A DNA stretch of 64,000 nucleotides, taken from assembly GCF_003071345.1 (NCBI RefSeq), contig NZ_QCYK01000002.1, positions 1,178,001 through 1,242,000 on the forward strand, given 5' to 3'. The notes under the pieces were generated by a model. That model saw nothing but the letters and a program-made list of their open reading frames with translations. It made no database searches and was not told the DNA's origin. The position numbers and the translations under genes are program-made. This DNA comes from Chitinophaga parva (GTDB lineage: Bacteria > Bacteroidota > Bacteroidia > Chitinophagales > Chitinophagaceae). This document shows, piece after piece, positions 1 to 7,623 of the stretch. Positions within the stretch are counted from its first letter, which is position 1; the number at the start of each line of letters is the position of its first letter.

Positions 1-753
1 CAGGTAGCAGACCTGCAGGTGCGCTACGGCAATGTACAGGCGGTAAAAAGCGTTTCGTTTGGCGTAAAACCCGGCGAGATCTTTGGCCTGCTGGGCCCCA
101 ATGGCGCCGGCAAAACCAGTACCCTCAGCGCCATCGAAGGCTTGCTAACACCCAATGCCGGTACCATCACCGTAGATGGCTACAACATCACTTCCCATCC
201 CCTCCATGCCCGCGCCTCCATGGGCGTGCAATTACAGGCCAACAGCTTCCAGGCAGAGCTTACCATCACCGAGATCGTGCAGTTGTATGCAGGCATTTAC
301 GGGGTATCACTCAACAACGCTGCCCTGCAGCAAATGCTGGACCGCATAGGCCTGGCCGATGCTGCAAACCGCCGCTACGGCCAGCTTTCCGGTGGCCAGC
401 AGCAAAGGGTGTCCCTTCTCATCGCCATTGTGCACGATCCCAAACTGGTACTGCTGGACGAGCCCACCACCGGTCTCGATCCCCAGTCGCGCCGCGCATT
501 GTGGGAACGCATTGAAGCGCTGCGCACACAGGGCCATGGCATCCTGCTCACCACGCACTCCATGGAAGAAGCAGAGTCTGTGTGTGACCGTATTGCCATC
601 ATTGATCATGGCAGCATCATCGCTACCGATACGCCGGAAGCTTTGATTGAACGGCACCGCCACGATGCGGAGGTGATCGCCGTGTCCCGCAAAGGGCGCA
701 TCACCCTGGAAGATGTATTTATTGGTTTAACCGGCACCAGCGTGCGCGCTTAA
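1..753 (+). CDS. ABC transporter ATP-binding protein (5' partial)
   Basis: The reading frame is open from the first base of the window, so the true start lies upstream; an internal GTG at 19 is probably not the start because the residues before it (VADLQVRYG) fit an ABC ATPase N-terminus. It shows Walker A (GPNGAGKT, bases about 94-117), the LSGGQQQR signature, Walker B (LVLLDEP) and the switch histidine (LTTHS). The short tail after the nucleotide-binding fold fits the CcmA/NodI-type exporter ATPases of ABC-2 systems. It powers the permease that starts 12 bp downstream, very likely in the same operon. The substrate cannot be read from sequence; drug or lipid export is typical of the family. 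Confidence 0.93.
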   Translation, partial: QVADLQVRYGNVQAVKSVSFGVKPGEIFGLLGPNGAGKTSTLSAIEGLLTPNAGTITVDGYNITSHPLHARASMGVQLQANSFQAELTITEIVQLYAGIYGVSLNNAALQQMLDRIGLADAANRRYGQLSGGQQQRVSLLIAIVHDPKLVLLDEPTTGLDPQSRRALWERIEALRTQGHGILLTTHSMEEAESVCDRIAIIDHGSIIATDTPEALIERHRHDAEVIAVSRKGRITLEDVFIGLTGTSVRA

Positions 754-765
754 AAAACAACTGTT

Positions 766-1515
766 ATGCAAACGAGCATCCCTTCAACTGCAACTGCACT
801 AAAAAGCTTACTGCGTGCGGATCTGACCACCCAGTGGAGAAACCGCCGCTCCATGATATTGATTTTACTGGTACCGGTGATCATCCTCTATTCCTGGCGC
901 CCGCTGGTCGATAAATTTGGTGCTGCTTACATATTGTCCAGCGCTATCACCATTGGCCTGGTGGCCATTGGTCTCATGGGTTATTCCAACTCCATTGCCC
1001 GCGACCGCGAGAAAGGTGTATTCCAGCGCCTGCGGGTGGCACCCGTGCCCCGCTGGTCCATCATGGTGAGCCGCCTGTTGGTACAGCTGGCCATGATCCT
1101 GCTGCTGGTGGTCTTCGTATACGTGGGTGGTTATTATTTTGATCATGTCACCATCAGTGCTTCCGGCTACGTGGTTACATTGTTCACTGCATTGATAAGC
1201 GGCGCCCTGTACCTGAGTATAGGCCAGATCATTGTAGGCATGCTGAAGAATCCTGAAACCGTGAACGCTACTTCCCGCATGGTGTATTTCATTTTCATCT
1301 TCGTGGGCATGCTGGGGCAATTTGGCCAGCTGGGTGAACAGGTGAAAACGATCACGGAATGGTCGCCCTACGGTGTGGTGCGCAACATTCTTGCCGGCGG
1401 CATGGACATTTCCCACTGGACCCACGATACTACATTGGCCCTGTTGGCTACAATAGGCTACACCATTGTGTTTGCCGTGATCGGCATCCGCAATTTCAAG
1501 TGGAGCATCAAATAA
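766..1515 (+). CDS. ABC-2 type transporter permease
   Basis: This 249-aa protein has about six hydrophobic segments (from residue 29 onwards) in the ABC2_membrane arrangement, with the charged cytoplasmic loop SIARDREKGVFQRLRVAP between the second and third segments, which is typical of ABC-2 permeases. It follows the ATPase gene by 12 bp, so the two form a half-size exporter that would work as a 2+2 complex in the inner membrane. An inverted repeat that can act as terminator follows the stop codon. The exported substrate is unknown. Confidence 0.9.
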   Translation: MQTSIPSTATALKSLLRADLTTQWRNRRSMILILLVPVIILYSWRPLVDKFGAAYILSSAITIGLVAIGLMGYSNSIARDREKGVFQRLRVAPVPRWSIMVSRLLVQLAMILLLVVFVYVGGYYFDHVTISASGYVVTLFTALISGALYLSIGQIIVGMLKNPETVNATSRMVYFIFIFVGMLGQFGQLGEQVKTITEWSPYGVVRNILAGGMDISHWTHDTTLALLATIGYTIVFAVIGIRNFKWSIK

Positions 1516-1537
1516 AACACGCCATTCTTTTACCTGG

Positions 1538-1568
1538 AACGCGGCCTCGTAAGGGGCCGCGTTTCTTA
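1538..1568. terminator. Bidirectional hairpin between converging genes
   Basis: A 9-bp perfect inverted repeat, AACGCGGCC (1538-1546) and GGCCGCGTT (1555-1563), with an 8-nt loop lies between the stop of the ABC permease (1515) and the stop of the converging DoxX-like gene (1566). The T run after it is weak (TTTCTT), so its strength is uncertain. Confidence 0.65.
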
Positions 1569-2012
1569 TACCAGGAATGCCGCCCATGCCATAAGCACTG
1601 TCTGGAAAGGAATGCGCTGCCATAAATAGGAGGGGCCTGGCCCGGTATGATCTGCCCTGACCAGGTTCACTTTTTTCATACAGGCATATACATTAGCCGG
1701 CAAGATGAGGATGAAAAATACCAGCAGGCAGATGGCTGTGATGCTGCGCCATGCAGGAAGGAGCAGGCCAATGGCAGCTGCCATTTCCAATACACCGGTA
1801 AACAATACAATGAATTTTTTGGCAGGAAGGAGGGGAGGCAGCATCAGCACCATGCCGGATGTGTACATGAAATGGCCGACGGCGGTAAGCAGCAGCATGG
1901 CGCTCATGCCAATGCTGGCGGGCCATACCAGCTGCCAGCCTCCATGTACGGAATGAAAGACGAGCAGAGAGCTGAGGGAGGCGGAGGCCAGTACGATGAT
2001 CAGTGGTTTCAT
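1566..2012 (-). CDS. DoxX-like small integral membrane protein
   Basis: The 148-aa protein is almost entirely hydrophobic with four predicted membrane helices, as in the DoxX/DoxD and MauE-like families. Features include the segment ILILPANVYACMKK near the end of helix 4 and a conserved-looking GVLEMAAAIGLL stretch. I chose the ATG at 2012 (MKPLIIV) over an upstream in-frame ATG at 2051, because the extra residues are not hydrophobic and look like leader sequence. The function of DoxX-like proteins is poorly defined; links to redox or quinone metabolism exist in some members. It is monocistronic here. Confidence 0.75.
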   Translation of the reverse strand: MKPLIIVLASASLSSLLVFHSVHGGWQLVWPASIGMSAMLLLTAVGHFMYTSGMVLMLPPLLPAKKFIVLFTGVLEMAAAIGLLLPAWRSITAICLLVFFILILPANVYACMKKVNLVRADHTGPGPSYLWQRIPFQTVLMAWAAFLV

Positions 2013-2080
2013 GGCGTGCGTTTGAAGACAAAGGTGGGCCAATGATCGCAAGAAAAAATGACCCGGGTTAGTTTCTGCAT

Positions 2081-2658
2081 TCAGCGTGGCTGCCGTCTGA
2101 TCCTGCTCAGGCGTTCGGGATGTATGCCCAGGTAAGAAGACAAATTCTTCACGAAGATCCGGCTCACTATGTCTGGGTGCTCTTCAAACAGGTGCTGGTA
2201 GCGCTCCTTCGCCGTAAGTGAGAGGAGTTTCAATTCCTTTACACTACGCCGGATGAACTGGTGCTCCGCCACGTGCCTGCCCACCCTCTCCGCCGCCGCA
2301 CCGGTTTTATATAATGTTTCCAGGTCTTCGTGATGAATGCGGTAGGCCTTCGTAGCCTCCAGGGCCTGGATATTGATGGCGGAGGGGCGCGCTGCAAAAA
2401 AGAGTGAAGGCGGTGGCAAAATGGTCGACAAGAAAAAATCAAACGTGTACTCCCGGCCATCTTTTGAGAAAAAAGACCGGGTCACGCCTTCATAAATGAA
2501 ATAGAATAGATATGCTGCTCCATTTGGCCTTCGCGGTAGAGGAATTCGTCCTTTTTAAAACCGGCCGGCTGCAGATGATCCCGGAAAATGACCCATTCCG
2601 GCTCTGGGAAGAGGGTTAGTTTTTCCAGGGCGGCGCGTACAGCAAGGAGGTTTGTCAT
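2081..2658 (-). pseudogene. Crp/Fnr-family transcriptional regulator, frameshifted
   Basis: Two adjacent minus-strand frames together spell one Crp/Fnr regulator. The first (2658 down to 2482) gives the start of a cyclic-nucleotide-binding-like beta roll (MTNLLAV to EGQMEQHIY). The second (from about 2485 down to 2081) continues with EGVTRSFFSKDGREYTFDFF and ends with a helix-turn-helix (IFVKNLSSYLGIHPERLSRIRR region). The frame breaks at a perfect 5-bp tandem duplication (ATAGA twice, 2501-2510). Removing one copy restores a continuous protein of about 191 aa reading EQHIYFIYEGVTRSFF, exactly the family pattern. As written, the product stops at about 58 aa. The ATG at 2658 overlaps the stop of the upstream helicase gene (ATGA). 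It may be a true pseudogene, a slippage-switched gene or an assembly error. Confidence 0.88.
2501..2510. repeat. 5-bp tandem duplication breaking the crp/fnr-like frame
   Basis: ATAGA occurs twice in perfect tandem (TCTAT twice on the coding strand). A single copy gives an uninterrupted Crp/Fnr reading frame; two copies cause a +5 (equivalent to -1) frameshift. It is short enough to revert by slipped-strand mispairing. Confidence 0.9.
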
Positions 2659-4847
2659 TGGGGTAAAGATAGCACGCATTCAAATATACCAATGACTTTC
2701 AATTCCAGTATTTCGTCTGCTTGTAAATGAATAGGAGTAAACCGGTTATCCGTTGAGTGTGGTATCAGTTTTATTGCAGTGTGTAGGTAGCTCCCATCGC
2801 TGGTTGCAATTTTTAAACTCTGGTATTCCTTTACTGTATAGGAAGACCCGGGAATAGCTTCCTGTGGATCTGTCATTTCAACTAGCACAATTTGACCCTC
2901 TCTACTGCCACCACTGTACTTCCTAAAAAGACAGACAGCCCCGTTGGGTATTTTCTTATTCATCGATTCTCCTAATACCTGGCAGGCAAATAGATCTTCA
3001 CTATGGCGAATACCGGGAGGCAAGGGAACTTGTTCAAATTCACTGCTGACAGCCTGGGTTGATCCAAATTGCCCTGCGGCAACCTTTATACTATAGAGCG
3101 GAACAGTTGCAATTAGTCCGATTTGCGCCGTGTAGGTTTCCTTGAACCATGGTATATATTTTGCAAAATGCTTTCGCAAGGCGTCGTTACAAACGTAAAC
3201 GTAGGTTCCTTCAATGCCACGGAGGAGAAGGGTTTTGTAAATATTCCTGATATATGTTTTCAGTTGTACTTTATCCTTCACCCCCCGCTTACCAGCCTTG
3301 TCCTTGTAATTGTCTTCGTAGATAACAATGGACTCTTGTATTTCATCATAACCTATTTCGGGGCCGAATATTACGCCAGCGTAGTTGAGATCATAGCCTT
3401 GCACCGTGTGGATGCAACCCACTTCATCTTTAGCACCTTTAGAATTTATCCAATCTTTTGTTTTGTGGTTCCATTTTAATTTCACATCTCCAATTTCTAT
3501 GTCGAACTTGCTTTTGTCCGATTTGGATAGCCAGGGCCAGGCAAATCCTGCCACCACTCGACAAAGCTCAAATTCCCGTTCGCGAAGGGCAATCTGTTCG
3601 ATAAACACTTTCAGATCGTCAAATAAAAAGAAATCGTACTCTGGAAATTTAGCCATTTGTTGATCTTTGGGCAACTCATCATTGAGCAGACGGGTTACGA
3701 ACCGCTGGTATTTGTTGCCACCTTTAGCCCTGAATTGTGAGGTAAGGTATTCGACCTTCGTATGCTCGTGATCATTTTTTAACTTATCAAATTCCTCCTC
3801 CGGCACATCGCTTGGCTTGATGCCTTGAAACGCATCATAAAAGAGTATGGTTTTATCGGATTGTTTCAGTGTCCAGTCTAACTCAGTATGAATATGGGGG
3901 GTCATACCCAATGTAATAGACTTTTGTTTAAAAACATTCGAATGTCTTGGCATAAGGTTTTTGTCCTGGCGCAGGCGGTGAGACTCATCTACAACGAGAA
4001 TGTCATAATGTTTTTTGGTGGCGTCGTTAGGGCCTATAACCATATTTGCCCTGAGGCCGTTTATCTTCGAAAAGACCCTTGATAATGAGCCACGGAACGA
4101 AATAACTGGCACCACTATTGCGGCTTTTGGTTCCGGGTATTTCTCTTTCAATTTCCAAACAAGGTCTCTCAGTTCCGTTTGTTCAGCGGCTTCAAAATCT
4201 ACGAAACTGAAATCCTTGATAGGGGTATGTAAAAGCTTGAAGAAGAAGATTGCCAATACAGACTTTCCGGTGCCGGCGCCTCCTTCAATAAATACCGTGC
4301 GATGTTTATCATCTAGTACAGCGCGTATAATTGTAATAAGCCCGGCTTTTTGATCTGCACTCAATGTCTTGAAGGGCGATAACTTGAAGAGTTCAGCATT
4401 TTTTATTTTTTCCAGCGAACCATCTGCCAGTCCTTTTTCGATAAGTTGTCGCCAGATCTGCTGGAAGAAATCTTTGTAAAGCTCATTTTTTTGAAAGTAA
4501 CTATGGGAACCCATCCCGGCATTTGCATTAAGCAACTTAAATTTTCCATCGCCAGTCATGTAATTAATAAGATTGGCTTCAAGATCCAGTGTGATGGATT
4601 TGTTGAAAAGGCGGCTGTTAAGCACGTGGGCATCAATGAGCTTTGATTTAACGGGTGTATTCAGGTGGGCCTTAAAACGCTGGTTAACGTCGGTTGTCTC
4701 ACCTATATAGATTTCTTTACTACTTTGATTGCTCAACAGGTAAACGATTGGCCAACCCTCGTCAGCAAAAAATTCGTTTTCGATTTTTTCAGGAAGGGAT
4801 TTATCGAATGGATAGGTTACAATAGAAAATGGATGAATTTCACTCAT
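2655..4847 (-). CDS. GIY-YIG nuclease / DUF2075 P-loop helicase / S24 (LexA-like) peptidase fusion
   Basis: This 730-aa protein has three parts. Residues about 30-100 form a GIY-YIG-type nuclease fold (VYLL at 35-38, YIG at 47-49, Arg57, candidate catalytic Glu90). Residues about 155-570 are a DUF2075-type SF1-like ATPase with Walker A GGAGTGKS (189-196), Walker B DILVVDES (282-289), a QFR element (371-373) and HTVQG (480-484). Residues about 580-730 look like a LexA/UmuD S24 domain: a VAAG stretch with a possible cleavage bond A591-G592, serine in GESM (S628) and a lysine in TVKEYQ (K673). No membrane or secretion signal is seen. Its start overlaps the stop of the MazG-like gene (ATGA, 4844-4847), so the two are translationally coupled. 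Base composition is clearly more AT-rich than flanking genes, suggesting acquisition. I infer a nucleic-acid-targeting, possibly anti-phage or stress-gated enzyme; the exact role is unknown. Confidence 0.88.
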   Translation of the reverse strand: MSEIHPFSIVTYPFDKSLPEKIENEFFADEGWPIVYLLSNQSSKEIYIGETTDVNQRFKAHLNTPVKSKLIDAHVLNSRLFNKSITLDLEANLINYMTGDGKFKLLNANAGMGSHSYFQKNELYKDFFQQIWRQLIEKGLADGSLEKIKNAELFKLSPFKTLSADQKAGLITIIRAVLDDKHRTVFIEGGAGTGKSVLAIFFFKLLHTPIKDFSFVDFEAAEQTELRDLVWKLKEKYPEPKAAIVVPVISFRGSLSRVFSKINGLRANMVIGPNDATKKHYDILVVDESHRLRQDKNLMPRHSNVFKQKSITLGMTPHIHTELDWTLKQSDKTILFYDAFQGIKPSDVPEEEFDKLKNDHEHTKVEYLTSQFRAKGGNKYQRFVTRLLNDELPKDQQMAKFPEYDFFLFDDLKVFIEQIALREREFELCRVVAGFAWPWLSKSDKSKFDIEIGDVKLKWNHKTKDWINSKGAKDEVGCIHTVQGYDLNYAGVIFGPEIGYDEIQESIVIYEDNYKDKAGKRGVKDKVQLKTYIRNIYKTLLLRGIEGTYVYVCNDALRKHFAKYIPWFKETYTAQIGLIATVPLYSIKVAAGQFGSTQAVSSEFEQVPLPPGIRHSEDLFACQVLGESMNKKIPNGAVCLFRKYSGGSREGQIVLVEMTDPQEAIPGSSYTVKEYQSLKIATSDGSYLHTAIKLIPHSTDNRFTPIHLQADEILELKVIGIFECVLSLPQ

Positions 4848-5173
4848 AGTTCATCATATTTGCGCGCGTTGCCTTTGGCCTTGTTCGCAGGGTATTTTTG
4901 AGCGTTTTGGCTGATCTTATCGGTAACTATTTCGTTGATGTCAAGATTGTATTTGTCTGCCAGCAGCAACGCATAGGCAAAAATGTCTGCGAGTTCCTCC
5001 TTTACCTTAAGTGGATTTGCCTCCCAGGGCTGTTTCCACAGGAAAAGCTCGTTAAGCTCAGCAGCTTCTATACTCAAGGCCAGGGCCAGGTCCTTCGGAT
5101 TGTGAAATTGCGACCAGTCACGTTCGAGGTTAAATTGCCTCAGTTTCTCAGTCAGTAATTGCCAGTCTTTCAT
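4844..5173 (-). CDS. MazG-like nucleotide pyrophosphohydrolase
   Basis: The 109-aa product matches the all-alpha NTP pyrophosphatase family (MazG-like, RS21-C6/dCTPase type). Visible metal-binding glutamates are in the first helix pair (EAAELNELFLW) and the second (EELADIFAYALLLADKY), the classic ExxE and ExxD pattern. Single-domain size is normal for this group. It should hydrolyse (d)NTPs to monophosphate and pyrophosphate in the cytoplasm. The stop overlaps the start of the nuclease-helicase by 4 bp, so nucleotide hydrolysis and the helicase are likely made together. A house-cleaning role is the alternative to a defence role. Confidence 0.9.
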   Translation of the reverse strand: MKDWQLLTEKLRQFNLERDWSQFHNPKDLALALSIEAAELNELFLWKQPWEANPLKVKEELADIFAYALLLADKYNLDINEIVTDKISQNAQKYPANKAKGNARKYDEL

Positions 5174-5356
5174 GGTACATGCTTAAAACTTAAATGTAAA
5201 GATTATCCTGCATATATGAGTTTCAATATGATTCCGGGCGGATCGTCCCCACTATCCGGAATGATAGTCCTACCTAACCATCTGAAAATCAACTAAATTA
5301 ATCAAGCCGGAAAATATTTTTTCACCCCCCTGATACACCGAATCAATTTTTGTTTC

Positions 5357-5378
5357 TACTTTTGCTTAACGGTGTTAA
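5357..5378 (+). promoter_or_regulatory. tetR promoter (-7 box) and putative operator
   Basis: TACTTTTG at 5357-5364 fits the Bacteroidota -7 consensus TAnnTTTG. It is followed at once by the inverted repeat TTAAC-GGT-GTTAA (5366-5378). The sequence TAACGGTGTTAAA (5367-5379) resembles two direct repeats in front of the efflux operon (6082-6112), so this is probably a self-regulating TetR site. Inferred from sequence only. Confidence 0.5.
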
Positions 5379-5398
5379 AAAACTTAATGCCCTAAAAA

Positions 5399-6016
5399 AT
5401 GGGAAGTGTAGAAAGAAAACAAAGGCTTAAAGAAGATGTACGCTGCCGGATCCTGGAAGCAGGATGGCAGATCGTGGAAGAGGAAGGGTGGTCCGCCCTC
5501 TCCATGCGCCGTATCGCCGACGCTATCGAATACACTGCCCCCATCATCTACGGGCATTTTCAAAGTAAGGACGCACTCCTGCTGGAGTTTACCCGAAAAG
5601 GGCACATGCTGCTCAGCGCCAAGGTGAAGGCCGCCCGCGAAGCGCACCACACCCTGGAAGATCAACTGGAAGCCATGTGGCTGGCCTACTGGGACTTCGC
5701 TTTTGATCAACCGGCTTACTATAAACTCATGTACGGTGTGGAAATGGGTTGTTGTGAAGCTACGCTCAGCGACTGCCCCTCTTTTGAAATGGCCTCCAAG
5801 CAGGTGATGGCTGTGATCGAAGAAATGATCGCCCACAGCAAGCACCCAGACCAGGACGCAGACCGCCGTTTCTACACCTTCTGGGCTATTCTGCACGGAC
5901 TGATCTCACTGAACCTCGTACAGAAAAAAGTGGAGAACAGCTGCCTCTCTGAGGAATTCAATCGTACTATCCTCAATGACGCCATCAAAGGCATTATCCG
6001 GAGCATTAACCAGTAA
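5399..6016 (+). CDS. TetR/AcrR family transcriptional regulator
   Basis: The 205-aa protein has an N-terminal TetR helix-turn-helix at residues 13-58 (WSALSMRRIADAIEYTAPIIYGHFQSKDALL, where ALSMRRIAD and the IYGHFQSKDAL recognition region are typical). The C-terminal part resembles the WHG/TetR_C_13 ligand domain (ILHGLISL near residue 163). It lies directly upstream of, and in line with, an RND efflux operon, so it is most likely its local repressor. A putative operator lies at its own promoter and two similar sites lie before the adaptor gene. The inducer is unknown. Confidence 0.92.
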   Translation: MGSVERKQRLKEDVRCRILEAGWQIVEEEGWSALSMRRIADAIEYTAPIIYGHFQSKDALLLEFTRKGHMLLSAKVKAAREAHHTLEDQLEAMWLAYWDFAFDQPAYYKLMYGVEMGCCEATLSDCPSFEMASKQVMAVIEEMIAHSKHPDQDADRRFYTFWAILHGLISLNLVQKKVENSCLSEEFNRTILNDAIKGIIRSINQ

Positions 6017-6081
6017 GATTTACCAAAAACACTGATGTACAAAATGTTATGTTTTTCACCGCCGTTTTGTTCATATTAGGT

Positions 6082-6112
6082 TAACACTGGTAAATAAACT
6101 AACGATGGTAAA
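6082..6112 (+). promoter_or_regulatory. Putative TetR operator pair before the RND efflux operon
   Basis: Two 13-bp direct repeats, TAACACTGGTAAA (6082-6094) and TAACGATGGTAAA (6100-6112), differ at two positions and start 18 bp apart. A related sequence, TAACGGTGTTAAA, sits just after the -7 box of the adjacent tetR gene. A TTTTG at 6065-6069 could serve as a -33 element. The layout suggests repression of both genes by the TetR protein. Confidence 0.45.
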
Positions 6113-6190
6113 ATTATCTTGTTTATTGCTTGTTACCCCCAAAAAAAGAACACACATACACACACTATCACTCTCTTAATTTCAATGTTT

Positions 6191-7384
6191 ATGCTTGTGA
6201 AGAATCGTACTATTACCAAACCCGCCATCAGCACAGCCGCGCTACTCGCCACAGCCGCCGTACTGTTCTCCATGGCCCTCAGCAGCTGCGGTCATACGAA
6301 CGCAGAAGGTAACTACCAGCAGCAGACGCCATCCCTGCCGGTATTTGCCATCGCTGCCTCCGATGCTAATACCACCGAAGAATATACCGCCTCCCTGGAA
6401 GGCACCCAGAACGTAGAGGTGCGCGCACAGGTAGATGGCTATCTCTCCAAGATCTATGTGGACGAAGGCGCCTACGTAACCAAGGGCCAGCCCCTGTTCA
6501 AAATAGACGACCGCAGCTACAGTGAGCAGTATAACAATGCAGGCGCAAACCTGGAAGCCGCAAAGGCCAACGTGGAAAAAGCCCGTATTGAAGTAGACCG
6601 CCTCACACCGCTGGTGGCGCACAACGTGATCTCCGAAGTGCAGCTCAAATCTGCACAGGCCATGTACAGCGCCGCAAAAGCACAGCTGGCACAGGCCCAG
6701 GCTGCACAAGGCAATGCCGGCATCAGCCTCGGTTACACCACCGTTACTGCACCTGCTTCCGGTTACATCGGTAAGATCCCTTACAAGACCGGTAGCCTGG
6801 TAGGCCGCAGCGAACCGCAGCCCCTCACCATGGTATCTGATGTAAGGAATATCTACGCCTATTTCTCCATGAGCGAATCTGCTTTCCTGGAGTTTGTGAA
6901 CGGGCAGCCCGGCAAGAGCGTGGAAGAAAAACTGAAACAGATCCCGCCGGTAGACCTGATCCTCGCTGATGGCAGCGTATACGCAGAAAAAGGTAAGGTG
7001 GAAACCGTAGAAGGCCAGTTTGATAAAGGTACCGGCAGTATCGCCTTCCGCGCTACCTTCCCGAACAAAGATGGCCTGCTGCGCTCCGGCAATACCGGTA
7101 AGATCCGCATCACCTCCCACCACAGCGGCAGCATCCTGCTCCCGGAAGAAGCTACCTTTGAGCTGCAGGACAAGATCTTCGTATTCCAGGTAGGCGACAG
7201 CAACAAAGTATCCAGCAAACCGATCACGGTAAGTGGCCACAGCGGCAACTATTACCTGGTGTCTAAAGGCCTGGCCGCCGGCGACAAGATCGTGTACACC
7301 GGTTTGGATCGTCTCCGTGATGGCGCGGTGATCCAGCCCGAGCTGAAACCACTGGATAGCCTTGTAAGTGGCAAGCCACTCTAA
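6191..7384 (+). CDS. RND efflux adaptor (membrane fusion lipoprotein)
   Basis: This is the periplasmic adaptor of a tripartite efflux pump. I start it at the ATG at 6191 (MLVKNRTITK), with an equally possible ATG at 6185; further upstream frame is low-complexity. A signal peptide ends in the lipobox MALSSC (Cys33). Then come the biotinyl-lipoyl half-motifs (VEVRAQVDGYLSKIYVDEGAYV and TVTAPASGYIGKI regions), a coiled-coil hairpin (residues about 105-175, many Ala/Lys/Glu) and the beta-barrel domain. Length (about 398 aa) is normal for AcrA/MexA relatives. It links the inner-membrane pump and the outer-membrane channel encoded downstream. Confidence 0.93.
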   Translation: MLVKNRTITKPAISTAALLATAAVLFSMALSSCGHTNAEGNYQQQTPSLPVFAIAASDANTTEEYTASLEGTQNVEVRAQVDGYLSKIYVDEGAYVTKGQPLFKIDDRSYSEQYNNAGANLEAAKANVEKARIEVDRLTPLVAHNVISEVQLKSAQAMYSAAKAQLAQAQAAQGNAGISLGYTTVTAPASGYIGKIPYKTGSLVGRSEPQPLTMVSDVRNIYAYFSMSESAFLEFVNGQPGKSVEEKLKQIPPVDLILADGSVYAEKGKVETVEGQFDKGTGSIAFRATFPNKDGLLRSGNTGKIRITSHHSGSILLPEEATFELQDKIFVFQVGDSNKVSSKPITVSGHSGNYYLVSKGLAAGDKIVYTGLDRLRDGAVIQPELKPLDSLVSGKPL

Positions 7385-7623
7385 TCCATATTTATTTATC
7401 AGGTTGTTAAAACATGCGGGGCGCACTGCATCGGCCCAAACCGTGTAAGATGTTACAATGAATCAACAGCATCAAAACACACCATAGCCGAAAGCCTTGC
7501 CCGGTAAGGGATGGATGCCTTGCGCGCCACCCGCTGTTTTAGGTACTTATCACGATTTTACTGCACGCCCGTGCGTGGAGCACAGCCCAGCGCATGCCTG
7601 GCGAAAAGCACAAATCATCTACA

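Noticed and set aside
1..30. GTG at 19 as the start of the ABC ATPase
   Set aside because: The frame is open to the window edge and the residues before GTG fit the family, so the gene is more likely truncated by the window.
2081..2485. A short separate DNA-binding protein starting inside the crp/fnr-like gene
   Set aside because: Its start would fall in the middle of the beta roll and there is no ribosome-binding site; a frameshifted single gene explains both pieces.
5231..5262. Inverted repeat ATTCCGG / CCGGAAT with an 18-nt loop before the MazG-like gene
   Set aside because: It could be an operator or a structured leader, but the loop is long, there is no second copy and no T run, so I do not call it a feature.
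2655..5400. Integrase, transposase or attachment sites around the AT-rich helicase cassette
   Set aside because: No recombinase gene, flanking direct repeat or tRNA is visible, so transfer is suggested only by base composition.
7385..7623. A small gene between the efflux adaptor and the pump
   Set aside because: The open frames there are short, have no ribosome-binding site or family motif, and one merely overlaps the start of the pump gene.
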